From: Cudoniella acicularis
Taxonomy: Eukaryota > Ascomycota > Leotiomycetes > Helotiales > Helotiaceae
Assembly: GCA_013054445.1 (NCBI GenBank)
Contig: JAAMPI010000162.1
Span: 1-47,602 of the forward strand
DNA length: 47,602 nt
Reading direction: 5' to 3'
In this document: positions 11,933-22,400 of the stretch, one piece after another
How the letters are laid out: the number at the start of each line of letters is the position of its first letter
Position numbering within the stretch: the first letter of the stretch is position 1
Translations under genes and position numbers: made by a program
The notes under the pieces: generated by a model
Seen by the model: only the letters and a program-made list of their open reading frames with translations
Told to the model about the DNA's origin: nothing
Databases searched by the model: none

Positions 11933-14583
11933 ATGGCAACGGTCGGCGAGCTTGCGAGGCTGCCACCCCTGCAGTACGACCCTCTTCCCACGAACACGTC
12001 TGTTCGTGTCATCCAGCTGCTCCCGTCCGAAGGGGACTCAGTCCGCTGTCTCCTAAGTACCGTGGATCTCAAGGATAAGCTTTATTCATTCGACGCCGGT
12101 AGCTATACCTGGGGAAATCCAAATACGATACATGAAAGGCCGGACGACGAACCTGATTTAGTGGAATCGGTCAAGGCGAAGGAAGCAATGTTCCGGCAGA
12201 GATATCCGGGGAACCCTTCTGAAAAGACCATTGTGATGTTTGACTTTGAGGCCATGGAGTATCGTTCAAGACACCCGTTCATTACATATGAGAAGGTTGA
12301 CTGGAATGCGGAAAGAAAATTTCCAATCGAATGTAATGGATGCGAGCTTCTTGTTAGCAGCAACCTACTTGCCTTTCTAAAATTCCTTCAGCACCGAAAT
12401 TTAGAGGATCCAGCCTGGAATTATTTCAGTAGCAGGAAGGACGAGAAGGGCTCAACTGGTCGGCCAATCTGGATCAATGCAATCTCAATCGACCAGACGA
12501 GTCTGGAGGAGCGCCAACGCCAGGTGCGAATGATGGACATAATCTTCAGCTCGGCACACACAGTCATTGGCTGGCTTGGACCCGAACAAGTACTGTCCCG
12601 CGTTGCCATTGAAGTGTTTGGTATATTATGCACGAGAAGCCTAGATCCTGAGTTCAACGATCCATTTCAACAAAGGGAGCCACTTGTTTCATTTCACAAA
12701 GATGGAATCGGATGGAGAGAGTGGCTTTCAGTGTTCGCGCTGTTGCAACGACTGTGGTTCCGCCGCATTTGGGTCGTTCAAGAAGCTGTATTTGCTGCAA
12801 ACCTGGTCCTTGTTTGTGGAGACAAGATATTACCTTGGTTTATATTTGAGCATACCATGAGTTATCTTGTAAAGCTCAATCTTCGTCATGATCTCTCGAT
12901 TTTGGGCGAAGAGATCCTAAGCGGCGGTCTCGTCCAGAGGAAGGACAGGGTCATCCCTATAGTTGGCATCTATGAGTCTGGCTATGCTCCGAATGCAGAC
13001 TGGAAGGGCCGATTGGAAGTGAACCCCCAGGATAGTTATGATTTCGTTTCCGGTATCACGAGATTCCGATCATGTTTGGGCCGGCCGAGCCTCGAGTTGT
13101 TGGCTGGGAAGATTGGTATGTCCCGTCGCCTAGACCCAATCGACAAGGAAAACAGCCCAAGCTAACGTCAACAGATAAGAAGAATGCCCTCTGCGCAGTG
13201 GAGTGCAAGTGGCGAATGCAAGAACGTCGAAGCTTCAATATAAGCGCCCTCCTATTACATTCCAGAGGATGTGAAGCTTCAGATCCTAGGGACAAAATAT
13301 TCGCTCTCATTCCAATAGCTATTCGCGGCAGTCTAGGGCAGGAAGTTGTCCCACCCGACGTGGATTACCAGATGGAAACAACGGATGTCTACACCAACGC
13401 AGCGAAATGGATCCTGACTAGTTCCGCTGACCTCTCCCTTTTTTCTCACATTCAAGATCCGAGTTTAACCAAAATCTCAAGCTTACCAACCTGGGTTCCA
13501 GACTTTAGCGTCAGTACCGGGACGACAAGCCTTTCCCAACTTTGCCCCGAGGGCTGCTTTGCATCTGGCCTTCACGAGGAGGCCCAAATTGTTGCCAATA
13601 TCACTAAAAGTACTCTGGAAGTGGAAGGTATTCTCGCCGACTATGTCGAGTTCCCTGCGCCTTGCGAAGGCCACGAGTTTGTCCGTACCGGCGGAGTTGT
13701 CGCTGGGTTACCTCCAGTTTATCATAAATGCTCCAAAGACAAATTTGTAGCATATGCCGATCAAGAAATCACAAAAGGCAAGAAGCCTGCAATTATACGC
13801 GTTCATCCAGACGGACACGGAGGACTTGGCCAGTCTCAAGGCTGCACATACAGCAGAGTAGAGGCATGGTGGAGAACGCTGATTTTAGACTCTTTCGAAG
13901 GCGAACACCCTGCTCCTATCTCAACTGGATTTGCGTTCGCTGACTGGATCACTCACGACCTTGGCAGGTTAACAATACAAATGCAACTACCTAGCCAACT
14001 ATCCAGCGCAGCCCAGGAGCGCATTAATCCCGAAGACCCAGAAGCAGCAGGAATAAAGCAAGCCTCCAGCATGTATTACATATGGAGCATATTTGACGAA
14101 TCGCATCAACAGGGGTTTTATACCCTCACAGAACTGGAGAGAATGCGGGATCGTCTCAACAGTGAGGCAAAAACAAAAGACATGGGGCTGGAGCTAAACC
14201 AAGACATCTGGTATATTCGCTATATTCCCGATAACGAACGTTCTCAAACGACAATTGAGCGTCAGCGGGTCGAGAAAGGGACTTTCCTGAAACTTGTGGG
14301 AGCAGACACGCAGCAGTTGAATAAGTTCAAGACGCGAATGGCGCAGGTCGCCCAAGGACGACGCATGTTCCGTACGAAAGGAAACCTGTTGGGAATCGGT
14401 CCTCCATCAATGAACATGAAAGATGAAGTGTGGGTGATTCGTGGATTCAACTTTCCAGTCATCCTCCGCCGTCAAGAGGATGGCAACCGGACAGTCATCG
14501 GCGAGTGTTACGTTCATGGTATCATGCATGGAGAAGTTCTCGACAAACCAAACGCCAAGTTTGAGAAGATTATTTTGGTTTAG
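11933..14583 (+). CDS. HET-domain (heterokaryon incompatibility) protein
   Basis: Member of the fungal HET family, whose proteins trigger cell death or growth arrest after non-self recognition. Exon 1 is 11933..13115, the intron 13116..13174 (GTATGT, GCTAACG branch, ACAG), exon 2 13175..14583; the join is in frame and gives 863 residues. The start has a strong context (GCCACCATGG). HET blocks in order: SFDAGSYTWGNP (about 52-63), IWINAISIDQTSLEERQRQV (about 179-198), VIGWLG, and LWFRRIWVVQEAVFA. A later LLLHSRGCEASDPRDKIFAL matches the conserved post-HET segment, and the C-terminus has GECYVHGIMHGE, typical of long HET proteins. The usual Cys of the ICINQ block is Ser here (ISIDQ). No NACHT, WD or TPR domain is present, so it is a stand-alone HET protein. 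Activity is not proven. Confidence 0.92.
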
Positions 14584-14794
14584 ACAGGATGGCGTCCTGA
14601 TACCCTGGCTTGACTTTCCAATTGATATGGAGTTGCTGTTAGGTGGCTGGATAGAGTGTAGAGGTTGCGGAATGGAAGACATCGAATGTACCGGGGTTCA
14701 AAGATCTCATCAAACTGCTTCCTTTTGATCATGGAATATCTAACACTACAGCCGAAGAATAAGGCTGCGCTTATCGATTGCACAAAATCAACAT

Positions 14795-15488
14795 ATGGAA
14801 GCTACGCGTTGTGACAGAATGTGTACAACGTCATCAACGCGTTCTGGGTGCAAGGGTGACCACCCTGAGCTAGCAAGCCAGCTTGAGGCTCTTCGCAGCG
14901 AGTTGAATGATCCTGCCACCATGTTTAGCCGATCAGATCAAGAGCAATCTAGCACAACGGCGCCGATCGGCCGCAGCAAAGCTTGATCAATGCATACGAA
15001 CCATTTAACAGCTGTCAGGTTACGAGCATTTTATGGCAGCCCTTAGTATGCATGAGATGCGAGCTTGCGCTTCGGACGGGATGGTCGTTATCGTGGATGT
15101 AAGCGCACTGCGAAGCGACGCCATCATCTCACTGGACTACATCAAGACGCTGGCGCTAACAACGCTATCGGCTTCGACAGCGGAAAAATGAACTACAAAT
15201 GACTGGCATAACCGCCAACCGGAGCATGGTGGATCCCATCGCCGCATCAGAAACAAGGAGGATTGCGACTATTTAGGATGGCTGTGGGATGTGTGCGTGA
15301 AGGACGTACTAGATGCCATTAGCTTCACCGAGCCTAAGACACGTCCACCGCGAGTTTGGTGGGTCGGATCAGGGCTTGCCAATTTAATGCCCTTTTATGC
15401 TGCGGGGACTCATTCTCCCGGGTCGCTGGAGAATACCTTCTCCCGCGTTATATCCTCGTATGCGCCATCTATTAAGGCATTGAGCTAA
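14795..15488 (+). pseudogene. Degraded TPR-CHAT (caspase-like) protein fragment
   Basis: Remnant of a fungal protein with TPR repeats and a C-terminal CHAT peptidase domain. Recognisable pieces: DHPELASQLEALRSEL (from about 14858), the linker between the TPR and CHAT parts; then, in another frame, KLDQCIRTI and LSGYEHFMAALS; then DGMVVIVDVSALRSDAII, the start of the CHAT domain; then YLGWLWDVCVKDVLDAI and PPRVWWVGSGLANLMPFYAAG with SRVISSYAPS. From about 14980 on, one frame holds all CHAT pieces but is broken by TAA at 15006 and TGA at 15189, and ends at TAA 15486. The conserved His of PLHAAG is Tyr (PFYAAG). The upstream TPR part and the Cys-containing end are missing. It sits 0.2 kb behind an intact HET gene. 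Non-functional as a protein; identification is from remembered family motifs. Confidence 0.8.
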
Positions 15489-16234
15489 CCTCCCCCTATA
15501 CTCCAAGCGAGCTTTAAGCGCAGTCGGTCTGGCGTGGGTCGCGGTTAAAAGCTAGCGTCAGCAGCGATAAACTACAGCTAAGCTGTTTTAGGCTTGACGT
15601 GAGGACCCTCCTCATCTATCAATTCCAGCTGGTGGACTTTGAATCACCACAGAAGCACCATCGCCGCTCAATTCCGTCGCCGCGCTCGGGATAGGGTCAT
15701 GATATCCCGGCCAGTAGCTTGATAGATTTCTGGCATAATGCACGAACTTTTGATGCAGTCATGGCCGTCCGAAGTAGCGCGCTCGTGCTAGGCTCACGGT
15801 GAATTGTGGTATTGCACGGTAAGATCAAAGTTTTCCTGGAAGATATCGATGTCGTATACAGATGATGTTTTAACACGACTATTCCGAGAATATCAAAGCT
15901 TTTCACTTGTTGTCGGCTTTCTTGTGTTGAAAACACTTTCGAGGCTCTCGTCACGGTGGGCGTCTCGGCACGCAGGGATAGACGTTAGGTTCCTTAAGAT
16001 TATTCTCTAGCTCTCAGAGAGGTATCTAAACTTAGACTTTAAATTCGCTTTAAGAAAAGCATCTATATTTAGACTTGGTGTTACAGCTCNGCAAAGGCNC
16101 TAGGGGCCCTGACGTCACGTNGGGACGTATTTNNAAGAAGGTNCTNTATTNTCGAAGAAACTAAGCTAAGGAGAGAAGAAGGAAGAGGTGGCCCTNAAGG
16201 GGCCTTATATACAGGAGGTGAGTTCCGCTAAGCG
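15489..16234. other. Degraded sequence after the CHAT remnant, with undetermined bases
   Basis: No open gene. It may include further decayed CHAT sequence. From about 16020 the base composition shifts and N positions appear (16090-16195). The segment 16150-16220 has a purine-rich tract and a TTATATACA motif resembling a promoter inside a long terminal repeat, but no matching partner was found. Confidence 0.4.
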
Positions 16235-16310
16235 AGGACACGTNNTAAGGGGTCAGGGGGACGCGTCGCAGGNAAGGCAGACGCGTCAGGTAAGGGGGAC
16301 GCGTCAAACC
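16235..16310. repeat. GC-rich minisatellite built on GACGCGTC
   Basis: Three perfect copies of the 8-bp palindrome GACGCGTC at 16260, 16280 and 16299, separated by GGTAAGGGG-like spacers, give a period of about 19-20 bp. A fourth degenerate copy (GACACGT followed by NN) lies near 16238. It is a GC-rich island beside AT-rich sequence, possibly part of a decayed LTR. Confidence 0.6.
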
Positions 16311-16329
16311 AGGTCTGTGACATAGGGGA

Positions 16330-17030
16330 GTTGTTGTTTATATATTTTACTTAAGATATAAAAATGCTACTATAAGCTGATTTTTAATTATACTAGCTGA
16401 CTATATTTAGAAGATTCTAGAATATTTTATTTTTAATATTTAGGCTATATGACTCTAATGTTTTCTATATAATAATCTCAGCGTGCGCCTATATGCTATT
16501 TAAGGAGTATAGAGGTTCCGGTATAATATAATAAGAATCTATTATATATGATTCCGAAGGTATTATATCCGCTGTTAAAATCTCGGTTTCGGGGCTTAAA
16601 GCACGAAATAACGAGCCTAGGTATAAAAGTCCGTGTTTTCAGGGTATTTTTAAGCGACTTTCAGGCTACGCGACCCTACTATTAGGCTTCCGAAAACTAA
16701 AGTTATCGCTATCACTTGAAAGTTATAAAATAATCAGGAATAATTATAATATAGAGTCTAGTAATCGAGATTTATAAAAAGCGAAGATACTTTTTATTTA
16801 CTAACTTTTAAAAATTTATACTTACTAGTAAAATACCCTAAAAACAAGGACTTTTGCACCTAGTCTCGTAAGTGAGAGAGCTAGACCGTACGACCAATGA
16901 TATCGGAACATTACCCCTATATTACGCCTTGCTGAAATTGGCAAAGCGGCACGCAGGGACCGGTAGGAAAAGCAGGGCCGACTTTTTAAAAGAGAGTGTT
17001 TAGGGGGAAGCCGGTTTCGAAGTTTACTAT
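16330..17030. repeat. AT-rich, RIP-like degraded repeat block
   Basis: Strongly AT-rich with very many TA dinucleotides and few CA or TG, the signature of RIP acting on a duplicated element. No ORF survives. The original element cannot be named from what remains. Confidence 0.6.
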
Positions 17031-17417
17031 AAATGAAAATAAAGTTTTATGCATGTCTTGTGATGCACTACAGTAATTCTGTATCTATCTTTCCTTTGGA
17101 TAGAATAATGGGCCTCTTGATTTTAGAGAGTTCTTTAACGGGTGGGAAGTTTTGTTGCACTTCGCGACAAGAGTCATACGATTAAACAGCCCACTGTTTA
17201 CTCAGCAAGTGTGGCGCTTCACTTCGTGCTACTTTCTCTTCATGATGTATTTTCAAGATGTGGCCATGCTACCGTACAGTAGGAAAGGAAAGGGGGAAGA
17301 GGAATATAGGAAGTTCATATCTTGTCAGACATCCTCTTCTCATTTATATCTCCTTCCTGGGAAGATTTATTTTAGTATAAACTGATTTATATAGAAAACT
17401 TAGCATACTGTACTCTA

Positions 17418-17446
17418 CCCCACAACCCCACAACCCCACAACCCCA
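17418..17446. repeat. Microsatellite (CCCCACAA)n
   Basis: Three full units plus CCCCA of an 8-bp repeat, lying in the spacer between the first two copies of the palindromic array. Confidence 0.9.
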
Positions 17447-18814
17447 GCAAAAGTTTTACTTTGAGTATCCGAGAGAGAGAATGTTCTTCCCGTAAAAATT
17501 TGCTTTGTTGCACTTCGCGGTGAAGAGTCACCGAATTACGTGTGTGGCAAATAGTTTTAAACATCGCGAGTCCACCAGCCACCGTTTCTCACAAATGAGA
17601 GTAAAGCCTTAGGAATCTTACAATGGATTGTTGCACTTCGCAACGAGAGTCATAATATACCACTCGCTCACATAATCTTACGCAAGATAATCGCAGTACA
17701 GTAGTACTCGGAAGTCGGGGTTGAATTGTCATTTACAGCTAGCTGACTTGAGTCAAAGAACTAGCATCTCCTTCTATCACGAAACATTTTAATCTCCGAT
17801 AGGACAAAGGTCTTTTAAACCTTGCGTTTGTTCATTATGCTTTGTTGCACTTCGCAGTGAGGAGCCATACGTACGACTTCCTACAGAGCAAAACATTGCC
17901 ACAGCAGCTCCAACATACAGCTAGTCACCAGTCACAAAATAATAACTGACTTGATTTATCACGAGTTCCAAGACCTAACTCTACGCTTAATCTACAAAAC
18001 GAAACCCCGTAATAATATCTGAAAATTCAAAAGGTCTTTAAAGCATCAATTTGTTGCATTTCGCAGTGAAGAGTCACACCGCATAGCAAAACACTTCGAG
18101 ACCTAATCCCGTCTCACTTCCTCGGATACTGGTATCTGGAATGGTAAACCCCTTGAGGGTTCAGTTTGTTGCATTTCGCAGTGAGGAGTCATACCATTTC
18201 TTACGTGGCACGGTGGCGACTTTATTTTCAAAAAGTCGTTGGTCATGACTCACGTCTCACTCTGAACTACAATAGTAGAAAAGGAAAAGGAGATTGAGGT
18301 TTTGTTGCAAATCGTAAAGACGGCATATCCACTGACCAAGCTAATCTATTCGGCATAATATCAGTGGTAGAAGAAGTTTGGTTGCAAATTGCAAAAAGGA
18401 CTCACTGCCTCTGCTTCCCTCCTGCTAACGTCCCTCTCTCCTCTCATCTCACGGGAAAATCTTTTTGTTGCAAAGCGCAAATGAAAAATGTAATGCAATA
18501 ACCACAAAACGCTTCACTTGTTCAAAGCAGAACTTGCAAGTTATCTATGAAAAAGCTTCGTCTTCGTACTCCATTTTATCATGTAGTAGAATAAGAAGTT
18601 TTGTTGCGCTTCGCAAAATAGACACACTGTACCTACTGATCTAGCTCAGATCGCACGCAGTCACGGCTCTAGACCGTGCTGTGTTTAAGTTTGCTGATCT
18701 CATCGATGATTCAAGCTTTGTTACACATCGCAAAAAGGGATGATGCACTGCCTCTCAAGATTTGACATGAGATTGCGAAGTGCAACAAAAAAATCCAAAT
18801 TTCAAACACTGAGC

Positions 18815-18948
18815 CTGGAGTCACTATCCTCCTAGCTTCAAGCCTATACGAATCTTTATCGTAGTTGATTTGATATTATGACATATAACAAAAGATTCTT
18901 ATCTATAGGAGGGAATCTGGAGTCACTTACTTCCAGGCTTCAAGTCTG
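18815..18948. repeat. Direct repeat pair inside the palindromic array
   Basis: Two similar 32-bp segments, 18815-18846 and 18917-18948, both starting CTGGAGTCACT and ending with a GCTTCAAG block. They are 102 bp apart and enclose an 8-bp inverted repeat (GAATCTTT / AAAGATTC). They occupy the spacer between two reverse-oriented array copies, so the spacer itself has been duplicated. Confidence 0.65.
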
Positions 18949-19116
18949 CTCGATCTCCGTGCCCCCCCTGATTACGAAATGCAACAAAAGTATCATTGCA
19001 TAAACATCAACCCCCTCTGACATCAGCCGCCCCCTTAGGAGCAAGCACATCAACCAACCAAATTGCGATTTGCAAAAAATTTCATCTGAAAATCCAGACA
19101 CCAGGAAGAAAAATTG

Positions 19117-19183
19117 TTTTGTTGCACTTCGCAAGAATGCACTGGATACAGTGCCCTTCACTGCTGCGAAGTGCAACAAAAGA
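19117..19183. repeat. Head-to-head pair of array repeats forming a 17-bp inverted repeat
   Basis: The arms TTTTGTTGCACTTCGCA (19117-19133) and its exact complement (about 19166-19182) face each other. Between them lies a second inverted repeat, GCACTG-GATA-CAGTGC (19139-19154). The whole 67-bp segment can fold as a cruciform or, if transcribed, as a hairpin. Confidence 0.85.
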
Positions 19184-19444
19184 ATCCTCTATCCACTTTG
19201 GAGCAAGTAGAGATAGTTCCATCGTCCGACCGAACGAGCACTTTTGCGAAGTGTAAAAAACCTGCTTGCGCTCTCTTACTAGTCTGTACAGAAAGGGAAA
19301 CTCTCTCTCATCCGATTTTGCCGATTCAGTAGGGGATTTGTTGGACTTTGCAAAGAAGGATGCACTGCTATTTTTGATGTATATCCGGCAGTCTGGACGC
19401 TCTAGTAGAAAATATATTGCATATAGCAAAAATGGATACACTGC

Positions 19445-22400
19445 ATCTTCTATAACACTACGAAATGAAGTGGAATTTTGAGGTGAGGTGCTTAGGCTAT
19501 AGGTGAGTGAAGTGAGTTTATAACCTTAGGCTGAAATCCCCGGCTTTCCTTCCCTCTTGGATTTTCTAAACCGGGCTTAGGAAATCGACGAGAGAAGTGA
19601 ATCGGGGATGAAAGTCTGATTATTTTTCTTCGCTTGAATTCCATGCTGGTGGACTCTTTTTATATGTTTTATACAATTGGAAAGTGGAGGAATCCGAATC
19701 CTTTCCGAGTTTATAATAGAGAAAGAAAAGACTGCTAATTTACTTTTACGCTTCCACGAATTATTAGACGCATGGAGAGCGAGAATAGAGAAATATTTGT
19801 TACTGCTAGTGTGGATGCTGTGAAAAGATGCGAATGATTATTTGTAAATATAGGAAGCAATAGGTAGCAGACTAAGGAATTGTAGATAATAGACGGAGAA
19901 AGGAAGTTGAGCAGCTAAATAAAGTAGAAATGGATTTCCTCATAGCTGCTTTCTAGCTGACGCGCTGTAAAGGTCTGGAGTCAATAAAAGGTAGTGTAGT
20001 AAATCAATAAACATAATATAATTTTTCGGACGTGCGGTGATGAAGAGTGCGGGACTAAGGCATAGGGATCTAAGAACTTTCCGATAGAAAACATAGCAGG
20101 AATTGTTGAATTCGAGGACAAATGAACGAATAATTTAGATTAGTCGAGAAATGACTTGAAAACAAATGAGGCTTCCTTCCACTCTATTGTTCTCTCTGCC
20201 CCAGCCCTGGGAGAAAGGAGAGGAGAGCAATGACCAGGAATACTGTGAGCTTTCACTCGCTCGTTCTGAGGGTCTTTAAAATCTTCAGGTAGCTATTTCT
20301 TTTTTCTCTCTCCCAAAGCGCTAGTTCCCAAGCGTTTGGGAACCAGCCTAAGCCACTAGGAAAATGCCGGCGAAGATGGACAGAACGTGACTGAGAGTGG
20401 TATTCATACAGTGTCCACGAAACTCCAAGAAGTCTCATATAAACATGAAAACATTGCGGTGGAGTGAGGATAACAAGAAATAGGCGCAGCTTTCATCCGA
20501 GGTACCTCTGAGTGACAAGGAGAGCTAGGTATTAAATCCCTCTGAAGCTTAATTCATGGGATGATAATGTTATTTTGGAGGCTACGCAGCTGCAGAACAA
20601 ATGAACAATTGATTTCCAGTACCAAAAAGGAACGAGACCATTCCTGACGAATTGATGTGACGCAAGGGCTGACTGCAAGGCCGTATTCTCTGGTCAACGC
20701 ACTGCGCCGCCTGCATTCTAAGCAGCATATTGAAAATGGGAAAATCCCAGATCGTATAAGGCATTTTCTATATTGCTGCGTCGCCGCCCACTTGGTCATT
20801 ATTGAATTCCCCAATTCAAATACGTCGTCCCAATAAAATACGAATGTCAGCAGAGATGAAGAATGCGGTGCCAGCGCCTTGGCGTGAGAGCTTTCGTAAT
20901 CATACCAGTGGCGTTTATTGGTGCTCCCTATACAATAATCTTGGAATGGCAATTTGCCCAGTGAGTGGATGAGACTCCGGATTTGCCTTACTTGATACGA
21001 CTGATACCGGCAAAAGAGATTTCCGACTCAGCCTCCAACACTTACCTGAACCAGTCCTGGTCACGAGGCTTGGGAAATTGATAAGGTGAGATCCAGCGAC
21101 TCCTGGCGTTTGAGTTATCCAGGTACCGGACAAAAATCTTTGCTGTTGACGCGCAACGTACTCAGCCCCTTTTTGCCACAGCGAATCATCGCTTGTTATG
21201 AGAACCCCCTTTTACAAGCGAGCCAAGACGGAGCGCCTTTGTATTCTGCCGCGAATTCAACCTCGCTCGCTTATCTTGAATAAATGACGATCGAGGTTAG
21301 CGAGAGGCCAAGGGCATGAAACATGTCTCGAATTTTTCTTCTTATCGCTGACTGGCCAAGATGAATCGAGAAGCTTCAACTAGTCAGCAGCGTCATTGAC
21401 ATATGAATTCCTTCCTTCTGGAATAAAATGTTCCGTCTAACGCTGGCAACTTGGCAAAGGGGTTATGTGGTTGAGCCAAGAATGCCAAGGGGGGCATTGC
21501 TACTGGTCGAGCGGATATTGACATCGGAAGAGGGAGGTGTGACAAAACAACTGCGCTGTCTGTTTTCTTGCCACTATTGAATGAGAACAAGATAATCTGA
21601 ATGGGAAATGACCGGGTCTGGGTGGCAATTAACTGCCGTGCAGGTTAGTTCAGTGAACTCGGGCTCGGATGGAGCCCACTGCCCCGTGCTGCTCGTCAAG
21701 AGTGGCTTCTCGGGTTTTTTGTCGCCCACATTGGGGAATTGCTCGACGCTGATAGTTCTGGTGTGGGTGGCAGGAGGAAGTGCCGAGTCGGAGGTTGTGA
21801 TAGGCGAGTGACATCAAGGTGTCAGTTGCTTGATGCTTCGTGGTAGCTTCGACCGACCTTTAAGTGCCACTTATTAAAACTTTCGAATTGTGGAGTCATC
21901 AAGAACGGCGTGATGCTAGTCAGAAGTTCTGATTCTTTGCTCTTTCTAGGCCTTGTGATATGCATATGTACACTTCCATGGAGAGTAAAAGCGGCAAGAC
22001 AATTGATTCCAAGTTTCCAACCACGCGCATATTCCCTGGACACCTACTCGGCTAGATTTTCGCTGAGGTCCGCACTCCGTGTTCAACCTACATAGATAGT
22101 GTTAAGAACACGTCATAGGAGCAAAATCACCCACCTTGTATTCAATGAGATACTTCGAAAGGATGCTAAAGAGACCAATTACAACGAGATTAGTGGATTG
22201 CCGTCCTACTGTGAGTATCCTAACTAGTCTTTAATACTGTAAGTTCCATGGTCCTCACGAAAAACTGGACCGAGTAGGTACTTGGCTTCGATTTTGGGAA
22301 AATTAAGAGAACTGGTCGTAAGTTAAACAATTTCATAGCATTCCTACCATTCTCGGGAGAGGCAAACGCTGAATGGCAGTTGTGCCTCGAGATAATCAAC

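Larger units (their letters stand above)
17151..19444. repeat. Array of about 19 dispersed short palindromic repeats (TTGC-N5-GCAA core)
   Basis: About 19 copies of a 20-33 bp element separated by unrelated spacers; consecutive starts lie 48-353 bp apart. Forward copies begin near 17151, 17504, 17628, 17841, 18050, 18165, 18300, 18377, 18464, 18599, 18717, 19117, 19337 and 19413; reverse copies near 18773, 18972, 19165 and 19244; one near 19063 has a core that reads similarly both ways. The left part is TTTTGTTGC, the centre is a 5-nt loop (ACTTC most often; also ATTTC, AAATT, AAAGC, GCTTC, ATATA), then GCAA or GCAG/GCGR. Early copies continue GA-GAGTCATAC; later ones continue AAAAGGATGCACTGC. 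No coding capacity. Clearly a repeat family by eye; its nature is unknown. Confidence 0.85.

Noticed and set aside
13072..13174. Separate gene starting at 13072 behind the HET domain
   Set aside because: The frame change is explained by one ordinary 59-nt intron; the joined product follows the usual HET-family order.
17151..19444. CRISPR array
   Set aside because: This is a eukaryotic nuclear sequence. Repeats are imperfect, face both ways, spacers vary from about 20 to over 300 bp, and no cas-like gene is nearby.
20554..20952. 132-codon minus-strand ORF
   Set aside because: No recognisable family, biased toward chance composition, and no splice-supported extension.
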